A stretch of 64,000 nt of DNA from the NCBI RefSeq assembly GCF_030272705.1, contig NZ_JARFYM010000022.1, forward strand, positions 44,205 to 108,204, read 5' to 3'. Every line of letters starts with the position of its first letter. The stretch's first letter is position 1. Positions 1 to 8,701 of this stretch are shown here, piece by piece. Position numbers and translations under genes: made by a program. The notes under the pieces were generated by a model. It did not search any database. It was not told the DNA's origin and saw nothing but the letters and a program-made list of their open reading frames with translations. This stretch comes from Rhizobium mayense. GTDB taxonomy: Bacteria > Pseudomonadota > Alphaproteobacteria > Rhizobiales > Rhizobiaceae.

Positions 1-2
1 TC

Positions 3-1172
3 ACGGCACAGAAAGTCTTTGTCGCCAACGTCTCACGCACCAACTTCGTTTTCGTCAAGCTTTACACCGACGAGGGCTACGAAGGCGTGGGCGAAGCGAC
101 GCTCGAATGGAAGACAAAGACGGTCGTCTCGGCATTGGAGGAATTGGAACGCGTGCTGATCGGCCGCGATCCGTTCGCGGTCGATGCGATCGTCGAGCAG
201 CTGCATCGCGATTCCTATTGGCGTACGGGGGCGGTGTTTCGCACTGCGCTCGGCGCCATCGAGGCGGCATTGCTCGACATCAAGGGCAAGGCGCTCGGCG
301 TGCCGGTGTTCGAGCTTTTGGGCGGCAAATATCGCGATCGGGTGCAATGCTATGCCAACCACTGGTTTTTCGGTGCGACGACGCCGGATCAATATGCCGA
401 GAATGCGCGCAAGGCGGTCGCCATGGGCTACAAGGCGCTCAAATGGGACCCGTTCGATGTCGCAGACCTCGAAATGGACCGCAAACAGCGCCGCCAGACG
501 ATTGATATCGTCGCAGCCGTTCGCGATGCCGTCGGCCCCGAAGTCGATCTGATGCTGGATGTGCACGGTCGGCTCAACGTGCCGACCGCGATCGCCATGT
601 GTCGGGAATTGGCCCCTTACGATCTTAGATGGATCGAAGAGCCGACGCCGCCGGAAAGCATCGATGCGCTGGTCGACGTCCGTGCCCACAGCCCCGTGCC
701 AATCGCCGCCGGCGAGCGCTGGTTCGAGCCCGGCAAATTCCTGGAAGCCCTGAGCAAGAAGGCCGTCGACATCCTGCAGCCCGATGTTTCGCATGCCGGC
801 GGCATGGGGGAGACCAAGCGGATTTCGCATATGGCGCATCATCACCTGATCCCTGTCGCGCCGCACAATCCGGTTGGTCCGGTGATGAACGCCATGACGC
901 TGCATATGTCGGTGGCGGTGCCGAATTTCTCGATCTTCGAGACGGTGTCGATCGATGTGCCCTGGCGCAAGGAATTGGTCAGCGAAACATTGCAATTCGA
1001 GGACGGCGCCATTCTCGCGCCGACCGCGCCCGGCCTCGGCGTCGAGCTGATCGAGGAGGCCTGCGCGCGTTATCCCTACGCACCCTATAACGTGCCGCTC
1101 TTCGACGGCAGCATGAACACCAGCGGCGTGGCGGCCGGTGCCGCGACGCTTTCGAATGCGCCGAAGACATGA
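3..1172 (+). CDS. Enolase-superfamily sugar-acid dehydratase (mandelate racemase/galactonate dehydratase type), 5' end cut by window
   Basis: The reading frame is open from base 3, so the N-terminus lies outside the window; 389 residues are visible. The usual enolase-superfamily marks are present in order: KALKWDPFD (lysine side of the active site), LDVHGR with the first metal-ligand Asp near base 558, WIEEPTPPE, GERWF, QPDVSHAGG and APHNPVGP. The HGR and SHAGG versions resemble D-galactonate and related sugar-acid dehydratases more than muconate cycloisomerases. Such enzymes remove water from an aldonic acid to give a 2-keto-3-deoxy acid. It lies 115 bases before a mannonate-dehydratase-like gene and a sugar ABC importer, which supports a role in uronate or aldonate breakdown. 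The exact substrate cannot be read from sequence. Confidence 0.88.
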   Translation, partial: TAQKVFVANVSRTNFVFVKLYTDEGYEGVGEATLEWKTKTVVSALEELERVLIGRDPFAVDAIVEQLHRDSYWRTGAVFRTALGAIEAALLDIKGKALGVPVFELLGGKYRDRVQCYANHWFFGATTPDQYAENARKAVAMGYKALKWDPFDVADLEMDRKQRRQTIDIVAAVRDAVGPEVDLMLDVHGRLNVPTAIAMCRELAPYDLRWIEEPTPPESIDALVDVRAHSPVPIAAGERWFEPGKFLEALSKKAVDILQPDVSHAGGMGETKRISHMAHHHLIPVAPHNPVGPVMNAMTLHMSVAVPNFSIFETVSIDVPWRKELVSETLQFEDGAILAPTAPGLGVELIEEACARYPYAPYNVPLFDGSMNTSGVAAGAATLSNAPKT

Positions 1173-1224
1173 GTCACGCTGAGGAATTGACAGCGAAACG
1201 CTCTTGTCGCAAGTTTACCAAAGA

Positions 1225-1255
1225 ATTGACGAGTTTCAAATTTGAACTAGTCAAT
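1225..1255. promoter_or_regulatory. 31-bp imperfect palindrome, likely operator of the sugar-acid operon
   Basis: The left arm (1225-1240, beginning ATTGAC) and right arm (1241-1255, ending GTCAAT) are reverse complements apart from one extra T and one G/T difference. The core TTCAAATTTGAA (1235-1246) is a perfect 12-bp palindrome. It sits about 30 bp upstream of the mannonate-dehydratase-like start. The TTGACG at 1226-1231 could double as a -35 element, so a bound repressor would block the promoter. The regulator is not encoded within the visible part of this cluster. Confidence 0.6.
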
Positions 1256-1287
1256 CGGGAATACCAGCATCGTCTTGGGAGGACGTG

Positions 1288-2409
1288 GTGAGGGTAGGTC
1301 TGACACTCAGCGGTGATCGATTGAGCGAGGAGGGTGCGCGTTATGCCGCGCAGCTCGGGGTCGGCGACGTTGTGGTGCATCTCACCGATTATGCCCGCAA
1401 TTCGGAAGGCGATCCCTATCGTGAGGGCGTCGGGCCGATCAACGGCGAGTGCGCCGACGCGCCGCTCTGGAGCTATGAGCGCATGGCCGACATTGTCGCA
1501 ATGTGCGCCCGTCATGGCCTGAAGATCGCGGCGATGGAGAACATCTCGCCGAATTTCTGGTCGGATATCCTGCTCGACGGCCCGAAGAAATTCGAGCAGA
1601 TGGATGGGCTGAAGCAGCTGGTGCGCGCCGCCGGCCGGGCCGGCATTCCCGTCATCGGCTACAATTTTTCGCTCGCCGGCGTCTGGGGCTGGCAGCAGAA
1701 GCGCATCGCTCGCGGCGGGGCGATAACGGCCGTCTTCAATGCCGATGAGTTCGATGCGCAAAGTCCGCTTCCGGACGGCATGGTCATGAACATGCGCTAT
1801 CGACCGGCAATTCCCGGTGCCGTGCCGGCTACCGTCAGAGAACCGGAGCTTTGGGCGCGTTTCGCCTGGTTCCTGAAGGAGTTGGTGCCGGTTGCCGAGA
1901 AGGCGAATGTGCGGCTTGCCGCCCATCCCGACGATCCGCCGGTGGCGCGGCTGCGCGGCACGGCGCGTCTTGTTAATACTCACGCCAAATATGAACGGCT
2001 GCTGGCGCTGGCACCGAGCCCGGCCAATGCGCTCGAATTCTGCATCGGCTCGCTCGCAGAGATGGTCGAAGGCGACATCTACAGCACGACTCGGCATTTC
2101 GCCCGCGCCGGCGCCATCGCCTATGTGCATTTCCGCAATGTGCGCGGCAAGGTCCCGCACTATGTCGAGACCTTTGTCGATGATGGAGATATCGATATGG
2201 CTGAGATCGTCCGCGTGCTGCGCGACGAGGGGTTTGAGGGGGTCATGGTGCCAGATCATGTGCCGGCGCTGGATTGCCCGGCGCCCTGGCATGCGGGTCA
2301 TGCCTACACGGTCGGTTTCATGAAAGCCTTAACGATCAACGCCGATGCGCTCGGCCCGGCGCGGTCGCAGGAGGCGGCTTCGTTCGAGGAGGAGAGGGCT
2401 GCTTCATAG
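1288..2409 (+). CDS. uxuA: Mannonate dehydratase-like TIM-barrel enzyme
   Basis: A 373-residue protein resembling UxuA, which dehydrates D-mannonate to 2-keto-3-deoxygluconate. UxuA-like features are GYNFSLAGVWG, HPDDPP (His about residue 213), a central CIGSLAEM and MVPDHVP with Asp-His near residues 323-324, matching the metal-ligand region of the family. E. coli UxuA is somewhat longer (394 aa) and some segments diverge, so a related substrate is possible. Two GTG codons are available at 1285 and 1288. GGGAGG at 1277-1282 gives workable spacing only to 1288, which is chosen. It begins the run that continues into the ABC importer genes and is probably controlled by the palindrome at 1225-1255. 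Confidence 0.82.
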   Translation: MRVGLTLSGDRLSEEGARYAAQLGVGDVVVHLTDYARNSEGDPYREGVGPINGECADAPLWSYERMADIVAMCARHGLKIAAMENISPNFWSDILLDGPKKFEQMDGLKQLVRAAGRAGIPVIGYNFSLAGVWGWQQKRIARGGAITAVFNADEFDAQSPLPDGMVMNMRYRPAIPGAVPATVREPELWARFAWFLKELVPVAEKANVRLAAHPDDPPVARLRGTARLVNTHAKYERLLALAPSPANALEFCIGSLAEMVEGDIYSTTRHFARAGAIAYVHFRNVRGKVPHYVETFVDDGDIDMAEIVRVLRDEGFEGVMVPDHVPALDCPAPWHAGHAYTVGFMKALTINADALGPARSQEAASFEEERAAS

Positions 2410-2473
2410 AGCAAAGCCAGTGTTGGCCGGAGGAAAAACGGCGGCGATCGTGCCGCCTATAAAGGAGGAGACG

Positions 2474-3694
2474 ATGAGCAAATACAGAATGGCGGCCTTC
2501 GCGACTGTCGCGTTTTCAGCAGCGTCGCTTTTGAGCAGCGTTGCCATGGCCGGCGAAGTCGTCTGGTGGACGCCCAACTGGGGCCAGCCGCGCGCCGAGA
2601 AGCTGGCCGCCGATTTCCAGAAGGCCAATCCAGGCATTACCGTCAAGCTGGAGATCACCACCTCCAACGGCCTGCCGCAGCGCATCCTGACGGCGCTGCA
2701 ATCGGGCGCCGCACCCGACGTCATCGAAGTGCAGCATCCCTGGGTGCAGGGTTATGCGCAGTCGGACCTCGTATTGCCGCTCGATGACGTCATCCAGGAC
2801 AAGGACGACTATAACAAGGCGTCGATCAATTACGACACCTATGACGGCAAGCTCTATGGCATCCCCTATCGCATCGAATGTGTCGGCGTGATGTATAACC
2901 TTGATGATTTCAAGGCTGCCGGGCTCGATCCGGCCAACCCGCCGCAGACTTGGGATCAATGGGCCGATGCCGCCAAGAAGATGACGACCGGCGGCAAATT
3001 CGGCATGGCGATCACCGGCGGCGGTGAAGTCGGCAATACCGTCACCCGCCTGCTGCCATTGATCTGGATGAACGGCGGCAACATCATCAGCCCCGACGGC
3101 AAGAGCGCCGTGGTCAACTCGCCGGAAGCCGTGGCGGCGGTGAAGTTCTACACCGACTTCTACAAGAATAAATATTCGCCGGATTCGACGCTTCAAAACG
3201 ACGGCATCGCCAACCGCCAGCTCTTCATCGCCGGCAAGGTGTCGATGTATCAAACCGGCCAGTACGACGTTGCGCCCATCCGCCAGGCCAACGCCAAGAT
3301 CAATCTCGGTGCGATGGCGACGCCGCATCCGGAAGGCAAGCAGACCGCCGGCGTCATCGGCGGCTGGAGCTACGTCATCCCGAAAGACGCCAAGAACCCG
3401 GACGACGCCAGGAAATTCCTGCAATTCCTGAACACGTCTGACAATCAGGGCTTCTTCACCGACACCTTCCCGGCCCGCGTCTCGGCGCTCAACCTGCCGC
3501 GCTTCCAGGATCCGATGCTGAAGCAGTTCGCGGCGATCCTGCCTTATGGCCGGCCGTCTCCGAACACACCGCATTGGGTGCAGATCAGCCAGGCACTGTT
3601 CGATGGTGTTCAGCGCATCCTTTCCGGCGACCAGGATCCGAAAGCTTCGATGGACCAGGCCAATGACGAAATCCAGGCGCTGCTTGAGAGCTGA
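2474..3694 (+). CDS. Carbohydrate ABC importer, periplasmic binding protein (family 1)
   Basis: A 406-residue lipid-free periplasmic protein with a Sec signal peptide (hydrophobic stretch ending near residue 29 at AMA-GEV). The mature part starts with VVWWTPNWG and carries the family-1 solute-binding architecture (PDVIEVQHPWVQGYA, then GIPYRIECVGVMYN and GGWSYVIPKD) seen in UgpB/MalE-type sugar receptors. The start is the ATG preceded by AAGGAGGAG. It delivers the substrate to the permeases at 3970-5654 with the ATPase at 6497-7552. A 275-base gap with hairpins separates it from the first permease, which probably lets the receptor be made in excess. Confidence 0.92.
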   Translation: MSKYRMAAFATVAFSAASLLSSVAMAGEVVWWTPNWGQPRAEKLAADFQKANPGITVKLEITTSNGLPQRILTALQSGAAPDVIEVQHPWVQGYAQSDLVLPLDDVIQDKDDYNKASINYDTYDGKLYGIPYRIECVGVMYNLDDFKAAGLDPANPPQTWDQWADAAKKMTTGGKFGMAITGGGEVGNTVTRLLPLIWMNGGNIISPDGKSAVVNSPEAVAAVKFYTDFYKNKYSPDSTLQNDGIANRQLFIAGKVSMYQTGQYDVAPIRQANAKINLGAMATPHPEGKQTAGVIGGWSYVIPKDAKNPDDARKFLQFLNTSDNQGFFTDTFPARVSALNLPRFQDPMLKQFAAILPYGRPSPNTPHWVQISQALFDGVQRILSGDQDPKASMDQANDEIQALLES

Positions 3695-3738
3695 GACTGG
3701 GCGGGTTCGGCGGACGGGGTGGCTGCGGGGCCACCTCC

Positions 3739-3871
3739 TCCTTCGAGGCCCACTTTCGCTGACGCTCTATCGCCTGGCACCTCAGGATGAGGCGGAGAGA
3801 GAGAACGGCGCTTGCCGAGGAGATCAGTCCTCACCCGGAAGCGGCGCGAAGCGCCCTCGAAGGGCGAGGAC
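3739..3871. repeat. Rhizobial-type intergenic palindromic element
   Basis: The gap between the receptor and permease genes holds CTCCTTCGAGG and CCTCAGGATGAGG motifs, which I recognise from dispersed intergenic elements of rhizobia. A second hairpin has arms GTCCTCACCC (3827-3836) and GGGCGAGGAC (3862-3871) around an inner GGCGC/GCGCC pair. Family assignment rests on memory of such elements and not on a search. Confidence 0.45.
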
Positions 3872-3922
3872 GGATGAAGAATCTCGGCTCGCATGGGGCA
3901 TGCAAATTTGACAGTGACAGCC

Positions 3923-3939
3923 CGCCGGGTTCTCCGGCG
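3923..3939 (+). other. Small GC-rich hairpin before the permease gene
   Basis: CGCCGG and CCGGCG arms enclose a 5-base loop, 30 bases upstream of the permease start. There is no T-run, so it is not a classical terminator. It could stabilise the 3' end of the receptor mRNA. Confidence 0.35.
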
Positions 3940-3969
3940 TGCGATGTTATTTTCTGGAAAGGTTGACCC

Positions 3970-4827
3970 ATGGGCCGTCAATCGACGGGACTTCTTTTCA
4001 TCCTACCGGCGATGATCGTGCTGGCGATGCTGATCGCCTATCCGGTGTTCTATACCGGCTATCTCAGCGCCACCGACGCACGGGGCGCCCTGACGATCAA
4101 GAATTTCGCCAATGTGCTGCGGCCCGCGGTCACGACGCAGGCTTTCATCAATCTCATCTATTTCGTCGGCGGTTCGATCGTCTTCCAGGTCGTGCTCGGC
4201 ACCGCGGCGGCGATCCTGCTCAATCTGGAATTCACGGGCCGCAGCCTTTTGCGCTCCATTACCCTCATCCCCTGGGTCGTGCCCGGCATCGTCGCTGCCA
4301 CCACCTGGGCGTGGATGTTCCATACCGAGTTCGGCATCATCAATTACATGCTGACTGGTGTGGGCGTCATTCCGGCACCCATTAGCTGGCTCACCAATCG
4401 CGATACGGTGATGCCGGTGCTGATCGCAATCAACGTCTGGAAACTCTTTCCCTTCGTCGCCATCATGGTGCTGGCTGGCCTGCAGGCCATTCCCGCCGAT
4501 CTCTACGAGGCGGCCAAGCTCGACGGCGCCAATTTCTGGCAGGAAGTCCGCTTCGTAACGCTGCCGCAGGTCTGGCCGGTGATCACGGCGGTTACGCTGC
4601 TCTTGGTGATATGGGGGCTGAATTCCATCACCATCATCTACGCGATCACTGGCGGCGGTCCGGCCAACCGCACGCTGATCACGCCGATCCAGATATTCAA
4701 GCTCGCCTTTGAGGGCTTTCAGTTCAATCAGGCGGCCGCGCTGTCGGTGATCTTCTTCGTGGTGGCGGCGATCATTGTCGCGATCTACCTGAAAATGCAG
4801 GCGATATCGGCGAGGGAAGCGCGATGA
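3970..4827 (+). CDS. Sugar ABC importer permease, MalF/UgpA type
   Basis: A 285-residue inner-membrane protein with six hydrophobic segments. The cytoplasmic coupling loop is EAAKLDGANFWQEV followed by LPQVWPVI (about residues 178-200), the EAA motif that docks on the ATPase. It is preceded by GGAAAGG and overlaps the next permease by 4 bases (ATGA). With its partner it forms the heterodimeric channel of the importer whose receptor is at 2474. The N-terminus lacks the long extension of E. coli MalF, as is usual for CUT1 permeases. Confidence 0.92.
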   Translation: MGRQSTGLLFILPAMIVLAMLIAYPVFYTGYLSATDARGALTIKNFANVLRPAVTTQAFINLIYFVGGSIVFQVVLGTAAAILLNLEFTGRSLLRSITLIPWVVPGIVAATTWAWMFHTEFGIINYMLTGVGVIPAPISWLTNRDTVMPVLIAINVWKLFPFVAIMVLAGLQAIPADLYEAAKLDGANFWQEVRFVTLPQVWPVITAVTLLLVIWGLNSITIIYAITGGGPANRTLITPIQIFKLAFEGFQFNQAAALSVIFFVVAAIIVAIYLKMQAISAREAR

Positions 4828-5654
4828 ACAGAAGCGTTCCTGCGACCATTATCATCGCCATCGCGTCTGTCATGCTTGTGCTGGTCTGCCTCTTTCCCTT
4901 CGCCTGGATGGCGCTGTCGTCGATCAAGGCGCTGCCGGAGCTCTACACCGTGCCGCCACATTGGCTGCCCGACGCGCCGACAATCGCCAATTACATCACG
5001 GTGATCTTCAACTCCAACATTCCGCGCTATTTCATGAATAGCGTCATCATCTCCGTCGGCTCGACGGCGCTGGCGTTGATCCTTGCCATCTTTGCCTCCT
5101 ACGGCTTCGCCCGCTTCGATTTTAAGGGAAAGCCGTTCTTCCAGACCTTCGTACTGGTCGGGCAATTGCTGCCGACGGCTGCGATCATCGTGCCGCTGTT
5201 CATCACACTGCGCTACCTGCATCTGGTCAACACCTATTGGGGCCTGATCCTCGTCTACATGATCATCACGCTGCCGCTCAGCGTCTGGATGCTGACCAGC
5301 TATTTCAAGGCGATCCCAGTCGAGCTGGAGGAAGCGGCGATCGTCGACGGAGCCTCGCGCCTCGGCATCCTCTTCCGCATCACTTTGCCGCTGTCGACGC
5401 CGGGGCTGGTGGCGGTGCTCGTTTATGCCTTCGTCACCACCTGGAACGAGTTCATCTTCGCGCTCTGCTTTGCGACCGACAGTTCCGTGAAAACGCTGCC
5501 GATCGGCCTTGCCGAATTCTCGACCGAATTCAACACCGACTGGGGCGGGGTGATGGCGGCCTCGATGGTGATGACTGTGCCGATCGCGCTGCTCTTCCTG
5601 TTTTTCCAAAACCTCTTTGTCGGCGGTCTGACCGCCGGCGCAACCAAGGGATAG
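4824..5654 (+). CDS. Sugar ABC importer permease, MalG/UgpE type
   Basis: A 276-residue second permease of the same importer. Six membrane spans are predictable, and the coupling motif reads EEAAIVDGASRLGILF...LPLSTPGL near residues 170-195. The C-terminal FVGGLTAGATKG is typical of the MalG branch. The start overlaps the preceding stop (ATGA), indicating translational coupling. The next gene begins 4 bases after the stop, so the aldo/keto reductase belongs to the same transcript. Confidence 0.92.
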   Translation: MNRSVPATIIIAIASVMLVLVCLFPFAWMALSSIKALPELYTVPPHWLPDAPTIANYITVIFNSNIPRYFMNSVIISVGSTALALILAIFASYGFARFDFKGKPFFQTFVLVGQLLPTAAIIVPLFITLRYLHLVNTYWGLILVYMIITLPLSVWMLTSYFKAIPVELEEAAIVDGASRLGILFRITLPLSTPGLVAVLVYAFVTTWNEFIFALCFATDSSVKTLPIGLAEFSTEFNTDWGGVMAASMVMTVPIALLFLFFQNLFVGGLTAGATKG

Positions 5655-5658
5655 GATC

Positions 5659-6465
5659 ATGACCACCATTCCGAAACTGGGTCTGGGCACCGGCGGCCGC
5701 ATCGGCGATGACGGCGCGGCGGCCATTTTGAAGGCGATCGAGATCGGCTACCGGCATCTCGACACGGCGCAGAGCTATAATAGCGAGGAGTCCGTCGGTA
5801 AGGCGGTGCGCGCGTCCGGTCTGCCGCGCGGCGATTTCTTCATCACCACCAAGGTTGCCGACACCAGGCTCGACACGGCTCAGTTCCTGCCATCCGTTCG
5901 CGCCAGCCTTGATACGATCGGCGTCGATCAGGTCGACCTGCTGTTGATCCACTGGCCCTCACACAAGGATGCGGTGCCCTTCGAGGATTACGTGCTGGCG
6001 CTCGGCGAGGCCCAGCAGCAGGGCTATGCCCGGCTGATCGGCGTCTCCAATTTTCCGATCGCCCTGCTGGAACGGACCCGCGCGCTTCTGGGTCCGGGCG
6101 CCATCGCGACCAATCAGGTGGAGATCCATCCTTATCTGCAGGCGCCGAAGCTCGTAGCCTATGCCCGCAGCATCGGCCTGACGCTCACTGCCTATCAGCC
6201 GCTGGCCAAGGGCGAAATCCGCGACGATCCGGTGCTTTCGAAAATTGGCGCTGCCCATGGCGTTTCGGCCTCGGCGGTCGCGCTCGCCTTTCTGATGGCA
6301 GAGGGACATGTCGTCATCCCGTCTTCCTCCAGCGAGACGAATCTGCGCGGCAACCACGCCGCTCTCACCGTTTCGCTCAGCGAGAGTGATATCAACGACA
6401 TCCGTGCTCTCAACCGCGGTTACCGCCGCATCAATCCCGAAAAATCGCCCCGCTGGGACGATTGA
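5659..6465 (+). CDS. Aldo/keto reductase
   Basis: A 268-residue NAD(P)H-dependent oxidoreductase of the AKR fold. The catalytic tetrad is visible: Asp35 in HLDTAQSY, Tyr40, Lys65 in ITTKV and His98 in LIHW. IPSSS near residue 216 belongs to the cofactor-phosphate binding region. It is placed between permease and ATPase genes of a sugar importer, so it probably reduces a carbonyl of the imported sugar or its catabolite. AKRs of this size (DkgA/B-like) act on keto-gluconates among many substrates; the specific one here is unknown. Confidence 0.88.
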   Translation: MTTIPKLGLGTGGRIGDDGAAAILKAIEIGYRHLDTAQSYNSEESVGKAVRASGLPRGDFFITTKVADTRLDTAQFLPSVRASLDTIGVDQVDLLLIHWPSHKDAVPFEDYVLALGEAQQQGYARLIGVSNFPIALLERTRALLGPGAIATNQVEIHPYLQAPKLVAYARSIGLTLTAYQPLAKGEIRDDPVLSKIGAAHGVSASAVALAFLMAEGHVVIPSSSSETNLRGNHAALTVSLSESDINDIRALNRGYRRINPEKSPRWDD

Positions 6466-6496
6466 CCCTTTTTCCTCGATATGCGGAGTTAGACCT

Positions 6497-7552
6497 TTGG
6501 GCTCAGTGAAAATTGCAGGGGTACGCAAGAGCTATGGCGCGTTGGAAGTGTTGCACGACGTTTCCGTCGACATAGCCGACGGCGAGTTCACCGTGCTGGT
6601 CGGCCCTTCAGGCTGCGGCAAGTCCACGCTGCTGCGCATGATTGCCGGCCTGGAAGCCATCAGCGGCGGCGAGATCGCCATCGACGGCAAGGTCGTCAAC
6701 AATGTCGCTCCCAAGGAGCGCGACATCGCCATGGTCTTCCAATCCTATGCGCTTTATCCGCATATGACGGTCGAGGCCAATATGGGCTTTTCGCTCCGGC
6801 TTGCCGGCGCGCCGAAGCCGGAGATTGCCAAGCGGGTGGGGGAAGCAGCGCGCATGCTCAGCCTCGAACCCTACTTGCAGCGTTATCCCCGGCATCTGTC
6901 CGGCGGTCAGCGCCAACGCGTCGCCATGGGCCGCGCCATGGTGCGCAATCCCAAAGTCTTTCTTTTCGACGAGCCGCTTTCGAACCTCGATGCGAAGCTG
7001 CGGGTGCAGATGCGCTCGGAAATCAAGCAGAATCACCAGCGGTTGAAGACCACGACGATCTACGTCACCCACGACCAGATCGAAGCCATGACCATGGCCG
7101 ACCGCATCGTCGTCATGCATGGCGGCATCGTCGAGCAGATCGGCTCACCGCTCGAACTTTATGACCGCCCAGCCAATCTTTTTGTTGCCGGTTTCATCGG
7201 CTCGCCGAGCATGAACATCCTCAAGGGGCGGCTGGACGGCAGCAGCTTCGTCACCGATGACGGGACGCGGGTCGCCGTCAATGGCGCGGCTGCGCGCGGC
7301 GATCAACCGATCACGCTCGGCATTCGTCCGGAGCATTTGAGATTGGACCCGCAAGGGCTTTCCGCGGAGATCGTCACCGTCGAGCCGATGGGGTCGGAAA
7401 CCCAGGTCGCCATGCGTCTCGGCGGTCACGACCTGATCGGCGTCTTCCGCGAGCGAATTCTCAACTCGCCGGGCGAAATCCTGAAGATCGGTGTCGAGAC
7501 CGACAATATTCACCTGTTCGACGCCGAAACAGGCAAGCGGCTGGAGGGCTGA
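6497..7552 (+). CDS. ugpC: Sugar ABC importer ATPase, UgpC/MalK type
   Basis: A 351-residue ATPase with Walker A GPSGCGKST (36-44), signature LSGGQRQR (134-141), Walker B VFLFDEP (154-160) and H-loop His192. A C-terminal OB-like regulatory domain follows, as in MalK/UgpC. The frame stays open upstream inside the reductase gene. I chose the TTG at 6497 because it yields the typical MGSVKIAGVRKSYG start and has CGGAG eight bases before it; GTG 6506 is the alternative. It completes the importer begun at 2474. The symbol reflects family similarity, not proof of glycerol-phosphate transport. Confidence 0.9.
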   Translation: MGSVKIAGVRKSYGALEVLHDVSVDIADGEFTVLVGPSGCGKSTLLRMIAGLEAISGGEIAIDGKVVNNVAPKERDIAMVFQSYALYPHMTVEANMGFSLRLAGAPKPEIAKRVGEAARMLSLEPYLQRYPRHLSGGQRQRVAMGRAMVRNPKVFLFDEPLSNLDAKLRVQMRSEIKQNHQRLKTTTIYVTHDQIEAMTMADRIVVMHGGIVEQIGSPLELYDRPANLFVAGFIGSPSMNILKGRLDGSSFVTDDGTRVAVNGAAARGDQPITLGIRPEHLRLDPQGLSAEIVTVEPMGSETQVAMRLGGHDLIGVFRERILNSPGEILKIGVETDNIHLFDAETGKRLEG

Positions 7553-7581
7553 CCGGCAAACGCGTGCGGTTCAGCGGCAAT

Positions 7582-8625
7582 CTAAAGCCAGTTGATGCGC
7601 TTCAGCACCCAGAGGGTGGCGACCGAGCTTACCGTGACGAAGACGACGATGATGACGAAGGCCCAGGTGTCGTTGACGCCGGGAATGCCGCCGACATTCA
7701 TGCCGAAGAGGCCGGCCACGACACTCGGCGGCAGAAGCAGGGCGGCAAGCGCGGCGAGGCGGTTGGAATTGCGGGCGATGCGCTCGCTGATGACGGTCGA
7801 CAGGTCGTCATGCAGGATGCTGGTGCGGTCGCGGATGGCGTCGAGATATTCGATATAGCGCATCAGCTTGTCGATGACCTCACGCATGCGCAGCTTGTCG
7901 CGTTCGGCCAGCCAGGGCGCGTCGTCATGCTCGATGCGATTCAGTGCATCGCGCGGCGGCGCGAGGTAACGGCGAAGCTGCACCGCGCGCCGGCGCAAAA
8001 GCTTCAGACGTTCGCGCACCTGACTGGCGTCACCATGAAAGATCAGCTCGTCGAGTTCGTCCACCTCTTCATCCATGGCGTCGAGGACGGGTTCCAGGTC
8101 GCGCACCAGCTTGTCGCCGATCATGGCCAGCAGGTCGCCGGTACGTTGCGGCCCCTTTTTCTTCTCCAGCGACAGACGAATATCGCGCAGCGCCGTGATG
8201 TAGTGACCACTGTCGCGCAGGGAGACGATGCGGTTGCCATCGACCCAGAGATGTATGGGCACCAGGTCGATATCGTCAGGTTTCTGCGTCGCACCATCTG
8301 GCGAGGTGGCGCAGACGCCGCGCAGGATGATCAGCAGCCCGTCGCCCACCGGCTCGACGCGGGGGCGGGAATCCTCCTCCAGCAGGGCTTCAATGACGAA
8401 GGGGTCGAAGCCGCTCTTGTGCTTGACCCATTCGGCGGCGGCCGGATGATCGCGCTCGAGATGCAGCCAGGTCACGCCCTCGCCGGGTCTCCAGGCACAG
8501 ACCTCGTCCATGCAGAGCTGCTTGCAGCCGCCATGTCCGTCGAGCTGGGAGGCGAAGCGCACACCCGGCTCGGTGCCGTAGGCGACAGCAGAGGTGTTCG
8601 ATGCTCCCATTGCGCCTTGATCCAT
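7582..8625 (-). CDS. CorA-family metal ion transporter, ZntB type
   Basis: A 347-residue protein with a long acidic and helical cytoplasmic N-terminal domain and two C-terminal membrane helices. The family signature appears as GLFGMNVGGIPG at the end of the first helix. The GMNVGGIP form is characteristic of the ZntB branch, while classic CorA Mg transporters usually have YGMNF. ZntB proteins form pentamers that move zinc or other divalent cations. It is convergent with the ATPase gene and stands alone between the sugar cluster and the LysR gene. Whether it transports Zn or Mg cannot be told from sequence. Confidence 0.85.
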   Translation of the reverse strand: MDQGAMGASNTSAVAYGTEPGVRFASQLDGHGGCKQLCMDEVCAWRPGEGVTWLHLERDHPAAAEWVKHKSGFDPFVIEALLEEDSRPRVEPVGDGLLIILRGVCATSPDGATQKPDDIDLVPIHLWVDGNRIVSLRDSGHYITALRDIRLSLEKKKGPQRTGDLLAMIGDKLVRDLEPVLDAMDEEVDELDELIFHGDASQVRERLKLLRRRAVQLRRYLAPPRDALNRIEHDDAPWLAERDKLRMREVIDKLMRYIEYLDAIRDRTSILHDDLSTVISERIARNSNRLAALAALLLPPSVVAGLFGMNVGGIPGVNDTWAFVIIVVFVTVSSVATLWVLKRINWL

Positions 8626-8701
8626 CCCGCGCTCTACAGCACCAAAAACGCAAGCAGCACAATAGTTTGTGACGTGCTGGATGTCAGTTTATCAGGTCGG
8701 G

